DNA of 64,000 bases. It comes from a virus. Both the position numbers and the translations under genes were made by a program. This document shows, one piece after another, positions 55,835 through 64,000 of the stretch (the stretch's first letter is position 1; every line of letters begins with the position of its first letter). The notes below the pieces were generated by a model. That model had not been told where the DNA came from. It saw only the letters and a list, made by a program, of their open reading frames with translations, and did not search any database. The DNA lies in IMG/VR virus record IMGVR_UViG_3300030616_000020, positions 34,693 through 98,692 of that record; one strand, given 5' to 3'.

Positions 55835-58828
55835 ATGGCAGTACCAGTAGTAGCCAGTTTTACAAGTAACGGAGCAGGTGGTACAGGGGCAACCAGTGTG
55901 ACCCTGACCAAACCTACTGGTGTGCAAAATGGTGATCTGCTGGTATTATTAGTTGGTAACGAAGAATCCCTAAACTCTCCATTTCCTGCATTAACCGGAT
56001 GGAATCAAGCTTACGCCTTTGGTAGTACAACTTCTGATGTGCAATTCACAATGTATTGGAGAATTGCTGATGGAACTGAAGGTGCTACTCAAAATGTTCC
56101 GTGGGGTGCAGGTGCTTTAAGTGATGCAGGAGGTGGATGGTATTTGAGAATCACAGGTGCTACTACAGTTAATCCTATATATCTTGTAGGTACTAATAAT
56201 GATATAGGACCTGCTACTTCAAACGTAGTACCTTCAATTACTATAACTGCGATTAACACCTTAGTAATATCGCATTTATCATTTGACGGTGCTGATGCTA
56301 CTCCTTTCTCGTCTGCTGGAACAGGGTGGCCCACTACTATACCTGCTGGTCAAGAACTTACAGACGGTCCTGCAAATACAGGTTGGAGTGGAGTATGGTT
56401 GACTAAGAATCAACCAACTACAGGAGCTTCTCAGAACCATACTATAGGATTTAGTTCTAGTGATGGTTCATCAGGTGTTCAAGTTGCTATTCAAGGGACT
56501 GTAACCTTTACAGTTACTGCTAATGACTCGTCTCACAGTCATAGTGTAGATGGTAATCTTGTTCTTGTAGAACATAAGACAGTTGCTATAGATGATTCAA
56601 GCCACGGTCACACTGTAGACAACGTAGTTCTTACTCAGAAGCACGTTTTAGTTGTTGATGATACGGTACACGATCATACCGTAGACAACATAGATTTAAT
56701 AGAGGATGATCAACTCTTAGTCAGTGATACTTTTCACGATCACACTGTAGATAATATTGATCTTGAGCAAGCACATACGTTAGCCATAGACGATAGCTTG
56801 CATGGTCATACAGTAGATAACATTGATCTTATTGAAAATTTTCAGCTTACAGTTGATGATTCTCTACATAGCCATAGTGTAGAGAGTCCTACATTATCTG
56901 AAAATTCGACACTAATCGTAGATGATTCTCTACATGCTCATACTGCTGAGAGTCCTACTCCTTCAGAAACTCAAGTACTGGTAGTAGATGACAGTCTACA
57001 CGGACATACTGCTGAAAGTCCTACTCTCACGCAGGACCACACTTTGACAGTCAATGACACAGTTCATGATCACACAGTTGAGAGCATAGTTTTATTTCAG
57101 GAGCATCTTCTTTCTGTAGATGATACTGTTCACAATCATAATGTGGACAATATTCTGCTTGCTACAGACTACTTCTTATCACCAAATAGTACAGTTCACG
57201 CTCATTCAGCAGAGGAAATAGACCTTGAAGAGGCTCAAAGTGTTGTAGTTGACGACTCAAATCACGGTCACACTGCTGATAATATCGACCTAATTGAGCA
57301 TTTTACTCTTAGTGTAGACGACTCAAGTCACTCACATACTGTTGAAAACGTTGATCTGATCCAAGCTCATTCATTATCAGTGAGCGATTCCGTCCACGAT
57401 CACAGTGTTGATAACGTTGATCTTGAGGAGAAAGCTACATTAACAGTCTCAGATTCATTTCACGATCACCTAGTTGATAATATTACTCTTTCTGAAGATG
57501 TTCAACTAGCTACTGACAGTAGTCTTCATGCTCATTTGGTCGATAATATTGATCTGGTAGAGAATCTAACCTTAATTGTCAATGATAGTTCTCACGGTCA
57601 CACAGTTGATAGTCCTGTATTAGCTGAAACTGAGATACTTACTGTCAATAATACCTTCCATTATCACTCAGTAGACACTGTAGTATTCGATATTTCTGCT
57701 ATTAAGATTGTGAATCTGGTAGAAAGGTTTGAAACAGGTGACTCAGTAAGCGTTACAATCTACGATTTATCAGATAACTCTATAGTTGTCAATAGTGTAG
57801 CTATGGGAGAAATAGCAAGTACTGGTCATTTCAAGTATAAATATGAGATGCTCACTGCTGCTGATGTGGATTTCATGTACATTATGGATAATGGAAGCTA
57901 CATTCAATCAGGAAAGATCACCTTTACTAATGGTAATCTGATTGGTGTACAGACTCCGCTACCACTTAGCGAGAAGGAAATTGAAGATATTGTAACTACA
58001 ATCGTAGATGCAGCAGTAGTTGACATTAAAGGTGCAGAAGATAGAGACCTTACAGAGGTCTATAACAATACTCCAAGTATTGATCCGTCAAGTGTATGGA
58101 CTTATGCCACAAGAACTTTAACTGCTTCACTTGATCCTACAGCAGCAGAGATCAGGCAGGAAATGGATAACAACAGTACCGAACTTGCAGCAATTAAAGC
58201 TAAAACTGACAATCTTCCTGCTGATCCAGCAGGTGTTTCAGACATACCTACGGAGGATGAAATCGCAGATCAGGTATGGGACGAGGATATTGCTGATCAC
58301 TTGAATGCAGGTTCTACCGGAGAAGCACTTGATGATGCATCATCTTCAGGGACTTCACCAGCCGATATTTGGAGTTACAGTACCAGAGAGCTTACCGCAG
58401 GAACCAAAGACGCTGAGATTGATGCAATTAAAGCTAAAACGGATAACTTACCTAGTGATCCTGCCGATGTCTCTGATATACCTACTGTTATACAGATTGC
58501 TGATCAGGTATGGGATGAATTGTTAGCAGGTCATACAGTAGTAGGATCAACTGGTAAAGCATTGGACGATGCAGCTTCTGGTACAGGAACTACACCAGCA
58601 GACGTGTGGGCTTATGCAACTAGAACGTTGACAGCAGGTACAAGAGATGCTGAAATTGATGCTATTAAAGCACAGACCGACTTAATACCAGCAAATCCTG
58701 CTGATGTAAGTGATGTACCAACCGCAGCACAAAATGCAGATGCAGTTTGGGATGAACCTTCTGCTGATCATGAACTTGATCTTACAATGGGAGATAGAAT
58801 ACGAAGAATATTATACGGTAGTAGATAA
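55835..58828 (+). CDS. Giant fibre protein with 18 tandem HxH repeats
   Basis: 997 residues. The N-terminal 225 residues look like a virion-binding beta domain (ASFTSNGAGGTGATSVTLTKPTGVQNGDLLVLLVGNEE). Residues about 230-620 hold 18 repeats of about 22 residues with the pattern DDSxHxHTVDNxxLxxxxxLxV, each containing one HxH. The next 90 residues form a beta domain, and the last 260 carry three copies of a VWDE-containing block (PxDVSDIPTxxQIADQVWDExxxxHxxxGSTGxALDDA...). HxH motifs in T4 gp37 bind iron along a trimer axis, so this may be a metal-laced fibre. Confidence 0.7.
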   Translation: MAVPVVASFTSNGAGGTGATSVTLTKPTGVQNGDLLVLLVGNEESLNSPFPALTGWNQAYAFGSTTSDVQFTMYWRIADGTEGATQNVPWGAGALSDAGGGWYLRITGATTVNPIYLVGTNNDIGPATSNVVPSITITAINTLVISHLSFDGADATPFSSAGTGWPTTIPAGQELTDGPANTGWSGVWLTKNQPTTGASQNHTIGFSSSDGSSGVQVAIQGTVTFTVTANDSSHSHSVDGNLVLVEHKTVAIDDSSHGHTVDNVVLTQKHVLVVDDTVHDHTVDNIDLIEDDQLLVSDTFHDHTVDNIDLEQAHTLAIDDSLHGHTVDNIDLIENFQLTVDDSLHSHSVESPTLSENSTLIVDDSLHAHTAESPTPSETQVLVVDDSLHGHTAESPTLTQDHTLTVNDTVHDHTVESIVLFQEHLLSVDDTVHNHNVDNILLATDYFLSPNSTVHAHSAEEIDLEEAQSVVVDDSNHGHTADNIDLIEHFTLSVDDSSHSHTVENVDLIQAHSLSVSDSVHDHSVDNVDLEEKATLTVSDSFHDHLVDNITLSEDVQLATDSSLHAHLVDNIDLVENLTLIVNDSSHGHTVDSPVLAETEILTVNNTFHYHSVDTVVFDISAIKIVNLVERFETGDSVSVTIYDLSDNSIVVNSVAMGEIASTGHFKYKYEMLTAADVDFMYIMDNGSYIQSGKITFTNGNLIGVQTPLPLSEKEIEDIVTTIVDAAVVDIKGAEDRDLTEVYNNTPSIDPSSVWTYATRTLTASLDPTAAEIRQEMDNNSTELAAIKAKTDNLPADPAGVSDIPTEDEIADQVWDEDIADHLNAGSTGEALDDASSSGTSPADIWSYSTRELTAGTKDAEIDAIKAKTDNLPSDPADVSDIPTVIQIADQVWDELLAGHTVVGSTGKALDDAASGTGTTPADVWAYATRTLTAGTRDAEIDAIKAQTDLIPANPADVSDVPTAAQNADAVWDEPSADHELDLTMGDRIRRILYGSR
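56525..57700 (+). repeat. Protein-coding tandem repeat, 18 units of about 66 bases
   Basis: Within the giant fibre gene, units of about 22 codons repeat 18 times. DNA of the units has diverged (wobble positions vary) while the codons for the D-S-x-H-x-H-T-V-D-N pattern are kept, so the repeat is old and under protein-level selection. Confidence 0.85.
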
Positions 58829-60051
58829 TGGCTTACGATGTTACAAATAATACATCAACTATCGAGCTTGGTCCGGGTAGTAGCATACCTGTTCCGAGTA
58901 ACCTGACTCCTATTGCCCTACCTCCCATAACTCCTACTCCTGAACTTATCTCAGTTGATGCTGCTGCTCCTGTAGGTACAATTGTGGAGCTTCCGAATAC
59001 TTTACCTAGTCCGGAACTTATAGCACCAGATAACGTTTCTCCTGTAGGAACAGTAGTTGAACTTCCACCTGATGTTCCACCGGACGGTATTGTATATCTT
59101 GAAACAATACCTATACCGGATGAAATCAATATTGTTGAGAGTCCGCTTAGATTAGAACAGCTTCAAGATGTAAATATAGCTCCTAGAAACGATCAGGATT
59201 TTCTTCAATATGATGCTGCATCAAATACTTATATACACGTACCTGCACCTACCTCAGGTGGAGACATTTTTACCGCAGATATCAATGTTGTTTTAAGCGG
59301 AGGTAAGTCGTTTGGTAAATATACAAACGGACAAACTATACCTGCGACAGGTAAAACAGCAGTAGAAGTTATCTTAGATGCTGCGATAGAGTACATAGCT
59401 GCTACTTGGTCTTTCTTCTCTGTCGGAGTTCAGCCTACTACAATTGAAGTAGGAACAACAATCGCAGGAGGTAGAACTTGGACATGGGGAATAAACCTTA
59501 ATTCAGGAGATGTTCCTACTATTTCTATAGAAGATGTAACCAGTGCAAGTGCTATTGTTGTAGATACTCCTAACGATGGAAGTCATATTGATGTAGCGAA
59601 TACTATACAACTCAATAGTGATGGAGCTACTCAACAGTGGAGAGGTGTTGCAACAGATATTACACCTATTCCAAATGTAGTTTTTAATAGTAGTCCTTAT
59701 ACCGTGACAGCAAGATTTTATAGGTTCTACGGAGCTTCCGCAACTAGTCCGACAAATAGTGCTACGGTAAGAGCATTGCCTCAATCTGCATTTCAGACAG
59801 GAGGTAACACTTTTAATTTGAATACGGGTTCAACATTGACTAAATTTGTAGTAGCTCTACCACCGGGAAGAACTATTACATCAGTTATTGACCTTGATGC
59901 ACTAAATGCAGATATAACAAGCGAATATATAGCACAACCTAGTATTAACGTTTTAGACGCAGGAGGTACAAATAGAGCATACAATATTTATGAAATGAAT
60001 GTCGGTGCGCCTTATTCATCGGACCACAGGCATCAAATACACACAGCGTAA
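58828..60051 (+). CDS. Fibre/appendage protein
   Basis: 407 residues. The first 120 are Pro-rich with near-repeats (VDAAAPVGTIVELPNTLPSPELI / PDNVSPVGTVVELPPDVPP), suggesting a flexible rod; the rest is beta-rich with a hydrophobic tip (MNVGAPYSSDHRHQIHTA). It overlaps the previous stop by one base and the next start by one, so the fibre genes are translated as a chain. Confidence 0.55.
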   Translation: MAYDVTNNTSTIELGPGSSIPVPSNLTPIALPPITPTPELISVDAAAPVGTIVELPNTLPSPELIAPDNVSPVGTVVELPPDVPPDGIVYLETIPIPDEINIVESPLRLEQLQDVNIAPRNDQDFLQYDAASNTYIHVPAPTSGGDIFTADINVVLSGGKSFGKYTNGQTIPATGKTAVEVILDAAIEYIAATWSFFSVGVQPTTIEVGTTIAGGRTWTWGINLNSGDVPTISIEDVTSASAIVVDTPNDGSHIDVANTIQLNSDGATQQWRGVATDITPIPNVVFNSSPYTVTARFYRFYGASATSPTNSATVRALPQSAFQTGGNTFNLNTGSTLTKFVVALPPGRTITSVIDLDALNADITSEYIAQPSINVLDAGGTNRAYNIYEMNVGAPYSSDHRHQIHTA

Positions 60052-60476
60052 TGGCAAGCCTTGAATTACCATTTGGGGTGAAAGTGCTGAACCCTAAACC
60101 TGCCGATGCGAAGTACGACAACGAAGGTGTACCTTACGTTAATACTGCTGCTGCTATCGCTGCAATCCCTGCTGCTATCAGGCATAGAGGGTTGACTGTA
60201 AATATAAATGGTGAAGAGTACTGGTGGAAAACTGGTACAGCAGACGGGGATTTAATAGTCAAAACAGCAGGATTAGGAGATTTACATTATGTTCATACGC
60301 AGTCTATGGCTGCACAAGTATGGAATATAAATCATAACTTAGGCAAAAGACCGTCTATTCATATTGAGGACATGAGTGGAAATGAAATAATACCTCATAT
60401 AATTCACGTAGATAATAACAATGCACAAGCTGTCTTTGGTAACGCAACTTACTCAGGGACAGCCTACTGCAACTAA
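60051..60476 (+). CDS. Virion-associated protein with fibre-tip-like C-terminus
   Basis: 141 residues. The C-terminal block VWNINHNLGKRPSIHIEDMSGNEIIPHIIHVDNNNAQAVFGNATYSGTAYCN matches the small beta domain found at the end of many phage fibres (W.i.HnLgk.p.V...d..g..i....  v...n...v.f...  .G.a.). I read it as an appendage tip or a separate baseplate-linked protein. Confidence 0.6.
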   Translation: MASLELPFGVKVLNPKPADAKYDNEGVPYVNTAAAIAAIPAAIRHRGLTVNINGEEYWWKTGTADGDLIVKTAGLGDLHYVHTQSMAAQVWNINHNLGKRPSIHIEDMSGNEIIPHIIHVDNNNAQAVFGNATYSGTAYCN

Positions 60477-60488
60477 AAACCAAAGCAA

Positions 60489-62486
60489 ATGGCAATTCCC
60501 TTCGTACAGTCGATTGACATGAACGATTTTCAGTTACTGAATTTCGTTGTTCATAGTGCAGGGACTGCTCCTACTAACGCAAATACCTTAGGTGGTATGA
60601 TGTGGTGGGATAGTACCAACTATGATTTGAAAGTCTACAATGACGACGATTCAGCTTGGAACTCGCTTACGCAGGGTCCAGCATCGTCGACCAATGGTTA
60701 CATTCCTCAGTGGAGTGGAACAATTGGTAACAAACTCTCAACTGGTCTTCTTTTGACGACCAGTATCGGAACTCCCGGTGTTGATACATCAATTCCGACA
60801 GAAAAAGCAGTCCGTGATGCTATCGGTACTGCACTATCAGGTGGTGTTGAATACAAAGGTGGTTATAACGCTACTACAAACACTCCTAATCTTGAAACTC
60901 CTTCTGCTGGTACAGTCTTCCAAGGAGATATGTACACTGTTACAAATGCAGGTGATTTCTTCACTGAAGCTGTAGATGTCGGAGATGTTCTTATTGCTGA
61001 GACTGATGATCCATCAGCTCTTGGTGATTGGACCAGAGTTAATAGAAATATTGCTGAAAACTTCACCGAACTCAGCGATACTCCTGCTAACTACACTGGT
61101 TCAGATGGGTATATGGTAATGGTTAATTCCACTCCTGATGCTCTTGAGTTTGTTGATCCTTCAGGTTATAATCTGTCGAATTTCAACAATGACTTAATTA
61201 CACCAGCAGCACTTACCAAAACTGATGATACGAACGTAACACTGAGTCTTGGTGGTACTCCTGCTACAGCACTGTTACAGGCAACTTCTATCAGTGTTGG
61301 ATGGACAGGAACACTTGCTAATAGTAGAGGTGGTACAGGAATAGGTACTTATACATTAGGTGATATTCTGTGGGCTTCAGCAGCTAATACTCTTAGCAAG
61401 CTTCCTATTGGTGCAGCAAATCAACATCTCTCTGTAAACGGAGCAGGAGATGCACTTGTATGGGTGAATCCTCCAACAGGAGCAACTGCTCACAACTTGT
61501 TAAGTGTTACTCACGGTGATACAGTAGCAAGTGCTGTAAGTCGTGGTTCAATTATTATAGGTAACGCAACTCCTGCTTGGGAGGAACTTACAATTGGTGC
61601 TGCTGATACATTCTTGAAATCAGATGGAACTGATGCAGCTTGGGCATCAGTCGATTTTGATGATCTTGGAACTACTCCTACAACCCTTGCAGGTTATGGA
61701 ATTTCTGATACCAAAGCAAACTTTGATACTGCTTTGAGTGATGGATCATTCGCATTTGACGGTGGTGCTTTCCACGACGGATTCAGTGACTATGTAGCTA
61801 ATGAACACGTTGATCACTCTACTGTATCAATAGCAACTGCTGCAACTTCAGGTTTAAACGGAGGTGGAGATATTACCACAACTAGAAACCTTACTTTGGA
61901 TGTTTCGAGATTGACTGCTGTAACTACATTGGTAGATGCTGATGAACTTGCAGTATATGTTACTGGAACTGGTCAAAGGAAGATCACTTGGGCTAATCTT
62001 AAGTCTGAGATTGGGTCTGAAATTGATCTTGCAGATTTGACTGCTGGTTCAGGTCTGTCAGGTGGACCTTACGATGGTTCTACTGCTATAACTTTTGATC
62101 TCGATATTAACAGTCTCACCACTGAGACTACTATCGCAGGTGGTGACTTCCTTCCGTTTTGGGATATTACTGCAACTGCTACTAATAAGAAGATCAGCTT
62201 TACGAACTTCATGACAGCAGTGGAATCTGCCCTTGATGACAAAGCTTTTGCTACTGTTGTCACAGGTGATGTTCCAAGTGGAATAGCTCCGACTGTTACT
62301 CACAATCTCAATAAGACTGAAGTTACCGATATTCAAGTCCAGATTTGGAGACAATCTGATGGCAAACTTGTTGGAGTTGAGGTAACTGGTGCAACCGCAG
62401 ATACTGTAACATTAAACTTCGGTGCAGCAGCTATTAACCCTGCATTGGGAACCTATAGGTTTGTAGTAATCGGAGTACAAGAATAA
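60489..62486 (+). CDS. Tail fibre protein
   Basis: 665 residues, G/T/S/A/N-rich with fibre phrases (SGGVEYKGGYNATTNTPNLETPSAGTVFQGDMYTVTNAG; AYGISDTKANFDTALSDG; ENFTELSDTPANYTG). The C-terminus VVTGDVPSGIAPTVTHNLNKTEVTDIQVQIWRQSDGKLVGVEVTG is the same tip domain type as in the preceding gene. Such fibres are trimers that bind the host surface. Confidence 0.7.
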   Translation: MAIPFVQSIDMNDFQLLNFVVHSAGTAPTNANTLGGMMWWDSTNYDLKVYNDDDSAWNSLTQGPASSTNGYIPQWSGTIGNKLSTGLLLTTSIGTPGVDTSIPTEKAVRDAIGTALSGGVEYKGGYNATTNTPNLETPSAGTVFQGDMYTVTNAGDFFTEAVDVGDVLIAETDDPSALGDWTRVNRNIAENFTELSDTPANYTGSDGYMVMVNSTPDALEFVDPSGYNLSNFNNDLITPAALTKTDDTNVTLSLGGTPATALLQATSISVGWTGTLANSRGGTGIGTYTLGDILWASAANTLSKLPIGAANQHLSVNGAGDALVWVNPPTGATAHNLLSVTHGDTVASAVSRGSIIIGNATPAWEELTIGAADTFLKSDGTDAAWASVDFDDLGTTPTTLAGYGISDTKANFDTALSDGSFAFDGGAFHDGFSDYVANEHVDHSTVSIATAATSGLNGGGDITTTRNLTLDVSRLTAVTTLVDADELAVYVTGTGQRKITWANLKSEIGSEIDLADLTAGSGLSGGPYDGSTAITFDLDINSLTTETTIAGGDFLPFWDITATATNKKISFTNFMTAVESALDDKAFATVVTGDVPSGIAPTVTHNLNKTEVTDIQVQIWRQSDGKLVGVEVTGATADTVTLNFGAAAINPALGTYRFVVIGVQE

Positions 62487-62492
62487 TAGGAT

Positions 62493-64000
62493 ATGGCGTA
62501 TCCATTCGAGTCAAGTATTCGCTTGACCAACGCAGCGTGTCAAATAGTTTTCGCAAGCGGTAATTCTTACATTGAGGAGAACCCTTCCGGAGAGATTAAC
62601 ATTTTTGCTAGTTCGACAAACGTCATGACACTCAAATCGAGTGGCATGGCTTTGTCAACTGGTGCATTTGTTGATACTATTGAGACTACGCTCACCGACG
62701 ATGATACGCATATTCCTACTTCTGGTGCTGTATTTGACGCTATAGGAGCAATAAGTTCTGTTTCCGTTGCTAATCAAGCGGACAATAGAGTTGTAACAGC
62801 TACAGGGACAACTGATGCATTAAATGCTGAAGCAGCTCTACTTTTCAACGGACAGACTCTATATGTAGGAGGAAATGGCTCAGGAACAGTAAATGCAGTT
62901 ATTATTGATTCAGCGTCTCCTTCAATAGACATTCATAGTAATACATATACTAGATATGAAGTTAAGTCAGCTAATGATAGTATTGCAATAAACAATCTCG
63001 TATATTATGAAAAGTCAGGAGGCACTTTAGCTTCCCCCACTGCTGCACCTAGTAATGCATACATTGTACAAAGAGTATACGAAGTTTATGATGGAACAAG
63101 TGTTGTTCAAGGATTTCAAGAAAGATATGCGGTAGATGGGTCAATATCAACAGGTGATTATGACTTCAAGTTAGAGTGGTTTATAAGAGATGGTGCTAGT
63201 TCTCCAACCATCGAAATGAAATTCACCAAAGATGGTTTTGAATATCTTTCAGATCATTCTACTGCTCAAGCTAGTAATGATAGATGGATTCCGGATAAAG
63301 GGTATGTTGATGATGCAGTAGGTGGGATATCTAGTATATCGGTAGCTAATCAAGCTGACAATAGGATTATAACAGCTACAGCTACTAATGATGCCCTTAA
63401 TGCTGAAACTTATCTAACTTGGGATGGAACTTCTCTTGATATTAACGGAAGTGGAGAAACATCTCCGTTAAGAACTTATAGAAATAATACTGCTGGAAAT
63501 GTTGGTTGGGCAGGTTTCCTTAAAAATGATAACGATGAATGGGTACAGTATGGAACTGTACACGCTTCAGTAGATGACGGTACTGATGGTGCGGAATATG
63601 GTAAACTGATCTTTTATATCATGGATGATGGGTCTAATTGGTCCCATACTGTTCTTGATCAGTATGCCTTATCAGTATCAAACTATATAGGACTTTACAC
63701 AGCACAAAGACTGATTTTCAATTATGATGGTGCAGGAGGAGGAAACACCTATATAAGACACAATATCTCCGGAGGGGATATGGTCTTCTATGATGCAAAC
63801 AATACCGGAGGAGTTACACTGTCTGACCTAGTTAGTGGTAGTGGAGACGTTTCATGGGGAACAGCAAATAATAATTATATTGTTTTTGGTTCTGCAAGCG
63901 GTGAAATTCAATCTGATAGTGCATTTTGGTTAGACGTTTCTTCTCATGTACTTCATATCGACGGTGGAGCATCAGATGGTGGAGAAATTCAGTTAGAATA
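62493..64000 (+). CDS. Fibre protein (partial, runs off right edge)
   Basis: An ATG at 62493 begins MAYPFESSIRLTNAACQIVFASGNSYIEENPSGEINIFASSTNVMTL and the frame stays open to the edge (502 codons). A phrase VSVANQADNRVVTATGTTDALNAE occurs again later with small changes (VANQADNRIITATATNDALNAE), a sign of internal repeats. Composition is that of a fibre that describes state variables of the virion surface. Confidence 0.65.
   Translation, partial: MAYPFESSIRLTNAACQIVFASGNSYIEENPSGEINIFASSTNVMTLKSSGMALSTGAFVDTIETTLTDDDTHIPTSGAVFDAIGAISSVSVANQADNRVVTATGTTDALNAEAALLFNGQTLYVGGNGSGTVNAVIIDSASPSIDIHSNTYTRYEVKSANDSIAINNLVYYEKSGGTLASPTAAPSNAYIVQRVYEVYDGTSVVQGFQERYAVDGSISTGDYDFKLEWFIRDGASSPTIEMKFTKDGFEYLSDHSTAQASNDRWIPDKGYVDDAVGGISSISVANQADNRIITATATNDALNAETYLTWDGTSLDINGSGETSPLRTYRNNTAGNVGWAGFLKNDNDEWVQYGTVHASVDDGTDGAEYGKLIFYIMDDGSNWSHTVLDQYALSVSNYIGLYTAQRLIFNYDGAGGGNTYIRHNISGGDMVFYDANNTGGVTLSDLVSGSGDVSWGTANNNYIVFGSASGEIQSDSAFWLDVSSHVLHIDGGASDGGEIQLE

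Noticed and set aside
1-64000. Temperate lifestyle (integrase, attachment site, repressor)
   Set aside because: No integrase or transposase found; the single HTH protein at 38478 is not enough. The genome is incomplete, so this is not excluded.

Overview
This window is a contiguous piece of a large tailed bacteriophage (or phage-derived) genome. Its host is probably a Bacteroidota bacterium. The grounds are low GC, several promoters of the Bacteroidota type (TTTG or TTG, about 20 bases, TAnnTTTG), phage-sized overlapping genes, and complete terminase, portal and capsid genes. I see no integrase, transposase or CRISPR array. The gene set and order (HU-like protein, terminase, about 800-residue portal, scaffold-like protein, capsid, connector-like protein; family B polymerase, primase and helicases on the other arm) recall the crAss-like and other large Bacteroidota phages, but I cannot assign a family without searches.

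Layout. Positions 1-33909 are read on the minus strand and 34113-64000 on the plus strand, diverging from a roughly 200-base control region at 33910-34112. From that region leftward the minus arm carries: small unknown genes and a ParB-like protein (29.4-33.9 kb); a cluster of tRNA-like RNAs (28.9-29.4 kb); family B DNA polymerase and HNH nuclease; SF2 helicase, loader-like protein, DnaB-like helicase, a secreted lysozyme-like enzyme, a Sak4-like ATPase, an SSB-like protein, primase and a RusA-like resolvase (18-25 kb); a ubiquitin-like conjugation module (12.7-18.1 kb: MoaD/ubiquitin-like protein, E2-like protein, JAMM peptidase, E1/ThiF-like protein and an unknown partner); a RecE-like nuclease, a DUF932-like protein and uracil-DNA glycosylase (8.9-12.7 kb); a vWA protein, an adenylosuccinate-synthetase-like enzyme and an HNH protein (4.8-7.6 kb); and a TROVE/Ro60 gene followed by a dense island of structured RNAs (2.08-4.72 kb). 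The far left holds membrane and secreted proteins.

The plus arm carries fibre-like proteins (34.8-36.9 kb), small head or regulatory genes (37-40.3 kb), terminase, portal, scaffold-like, major capsid and connector-like genes (40.4-51.2 kb), a lysis cassette (51.7-53.3 kb: membrane proteins, M15 endolysin, spanin-like protein) and a run of fibre or appendage genes to the right edge. One of these has 18 tandem HxH repeats.

Two parts stand out. First, the Ro60 homologue is followed on the same strand by at least six structured RNAs. Four share a scaffold (TRGCTA, four bases, a five-base helix strand, TTACTTCG), and the helices differ in sequence between copies while keeping their pairing. One copy encloses a tRNA-like domain whose T-arm and 3' acceptor strand precede the 5' acceptor strand, the circularly permuted order expected of bacterial Y RNAs that mimic tRNA. 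Second, a full ubiquitin-like set (Ubl, E1, E2, JAMM) resembling the PRTRC cassettes of plasmids sits in the early arm, with a terminator between the Ubl gene and the enzyme genes. All functional statements come from reading motifs by eye; no search or folding program was run.
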